64,000 nt of DNA, from the NCBI RefSeq assembly GCF_009827405.1, contig NZ_WTYY01000003.1, positions 186,001-250,000 on the forward strand. Reading direction: 5' to 3'. Under the pieces are notes generated by a model. The model ran no database searches. It was not told where the DNA came from and saw only the letters and a program-made list of their open reading frames with translations. The position numbers and the translations under genes were made by a program. Shown here one piece after another: positions 63,178 through 64,000 of this stretch; the stretch's first letter is position 1, and each line of letters starts with the position of its first letter. The stretch is from Alteraurantiacibacter aestuarii. GTDB taxonomy: Bacteria; Pseudomonadota; Alphaproteobacteria; Sphingomonadales; Sphingomonadaceae.

Positions 63178-64000
63178 ATGACACGCATTCTGCACATCCT
63201 TGACCACTCGCTGCCGATGCACAGCGGCTATACCTTCCGCACGCGGGCGATCATGCGCGCGCAATTGGCGCAGGGCCTGGAAGTGCGCGGCATAACCGGT
63301 CTGCGCCACACCGCCGATGGTCCCGATGTGGAAGCGGCCGAGGGGCTGACCTTTCACCGCACACGCGGAGAAGCCTCCGGCCCGCCCGCTGTGCGTGAAT
63401 GGCGCGAGATTTCCGCCCTGGCAGACGCGATTGTCGATCTGGCGCAGGGCTGGCGGCCCGATATCCTGCATGCCCATTCGCCCGCGCTGGGCGGGATGGC
63501 GGCGGTTCGCGCCGGGCGAAAGCTGGGCATACCGGTGGTGTATGAAATCCGCGCCTTCTGGGAAGATGCCGCCGTGGGCAACGGCGTGGGCAAGGCCGGA
63601 TCGCTCAAATACCGCCTCACCCGCAGCCTGGAAAACCACGTGGTGGCGCAGGCGGGCCGGGTGGTGACCATTTGCGAAGGTCTGCGCGCCGATCTGGTGG
63701 CGCGCGGTGTTGCCGCAAGCAAGATTGCGATCATGCCCAATGGCGTGGATTTGACGCTGTTCGGCAATCCGGTGCCCCGCGATGGCGCGCTGGCGCGCTC
63801 GCTCGGTCTGGGAGATGGCCCGGTGATCGGCTTCATCGGCAGCTTCTATGATTATGAAGGGCTGGACGACCTGATCGATGCCATGCCCGCACTGGTGCAG
63901 CGCCATGGCGATGCGCGGCTGCTGCTGGTGGGCGGCGGACCGATGGAAGATGCGCTCAAGGCGCGCGCCGAAGCCTCCCCCGCCAGCCATGCGATTCGCT
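63178..64000 (+). CDS. family 4 glycosyltransferase, exosortase-A system-associated (truncated by the window end)
   Basis: The first 274 residues of a GT-B glycosyltransferase are present and the frame is open at the window edge. It begins MTRILHILDHSLPMHSGYTF, typical of the exosortase-A-associated glycosyltransferase. It continues with ILHAHSPALGGMAAVRAGRK, VYEIRAFWEDAAVGNG, VTICEGLRADLVARG, IMPNGVDLTLF and VIGFIGSFYDYEGLDDLIDA, with the nucleotide-sugar part starting at LLLVGGGP. It probably adds a sugar to a lipid-linked precursor in the cytoplasm. It is divergent from the O-ligase and small membrane protein, so the rest of the polysaccharide locus probably continues to the right. Confidence 0.9.
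   Translation, partial: MTRILHILDHSLPMHSGYTFRTRAIMRAQLAQGLEVRGITGLRHTADGPDVEAAEGLTFHRTRGEASGPPAVREWREISALADAIVDLAQGWRPDILHAHSPALGGMAAVRAGRKLGIPVVYEIRAFWEDAAVGNGVGKAGSLKYRLTRSLENHVVAQAGRVVTICEGLRADLVARGVAASKIAIMPNGVDLTLFGNPVPRDGALARSLGLGDGPVIGFIGSFYDYEGLDDLIDAMPALVQRHGDARLLLVGGGPMEDALKARAEASPASHAIR

Overview
The window is a dense, high-GC chromosomal segment (mostly around 64% GC by eye). It carries no insertion sequences, tRNA or rRNA genes, CRISPR arrays or phage genes. Gene content and protein style point to an alphaproteobacterium of the Sphingomonadales, probably Erythrobacteraceae-like. The clues are a UrcA-type small protein, the lgt-midA pair, an HWE-family histidine kinase, an intracellular PHB depolymerase, an exosortase-A type polysaccharide locus, and many secreted peptidases and esterases with short Ala-rich signal peptides. 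The taxonomic call is an inference from this content only.

Layout. 1-1145: a possible partial gene, a UrcA-like gene, two 27-residue ORFs and a repeated 50-bp upstream element. 1146-3719: gyrB. 3744-11635 (minus strand): a leucine-degradation locus with isovaleryl-CoA dehydrogenase and the methylcrotonyl-CoA carboxylase beta subunit, three tandem paralogous secreted esterases between them, then a low-GC membrane protein and an EEP-family hydrolase. 11777-15341: HWE kinase, then midA and lgt on the minus strand. 15471-22194: glnD, a tiny ORF, the YggS-type PLP protein, a TenI/ThiE-like protein and ftsK. 22239-31260: SulP permease, a SnoaL-like protein, a GDSL hydrolase, a HerA-like ATPase, flavin reductase, alanine dehydrogenase, a diguanylate cyclase and a thioesterase. 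31269-35780: a prolyl-oligopeptidase-type S9 peptidase divergent from an X-Pro aminopeptidase, then a VOC protein. 36014-38814: an EF-hand protein with an OmpR-type response regulator and histidine kinase. 38885-44699: a second HerA-like ATPase divergent from a pabB-pabC fusion, an aminotransferase, a pseudouridine synthase and arfB. 44838-48246: rpmG, lolA, a candidate small RNA, xth, ribA and a DksA-type zinc-finger protein. 48301-53495: beta-helix protein, LLM oxidoreductase, an SPFH/ribbon-helix-helix pair and recQ. 53636-59995: three small acidic lipoproteins, a small membrane protein, uppP, an M13 peptidase and an ABC exporter. 60221-64000: intracellular PHB depolymerase, then the edge of an exosortase-A polysaccharide locus (O-ligase, small membrane protein, truncated glycosyltransferase).

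The most interesting non-coding signals are these. (1) A helically phased direct repeat, GCGAC-N5-GCGAC, occurs upstream of the EF-hand/two-component operon and again in the lolA-xth gap, upstream of a -10-like box and a strong terminator; this is a candidate response-regulator regulon that includes a small RNA. (2) A 30-bp AT-rich inverted repeat precedes an SPFH/RHH operon. (3) A repeated 50-bp element precedes two small genes at the left end. (4) A 12-bp word is shared by the upstream regions of the UrcA-like gene and phaZ. Starts were chosen from Shine-Dalgarno spacing, family start positions and neighbouring stops. Starts I am unsure of are marked in the entries.
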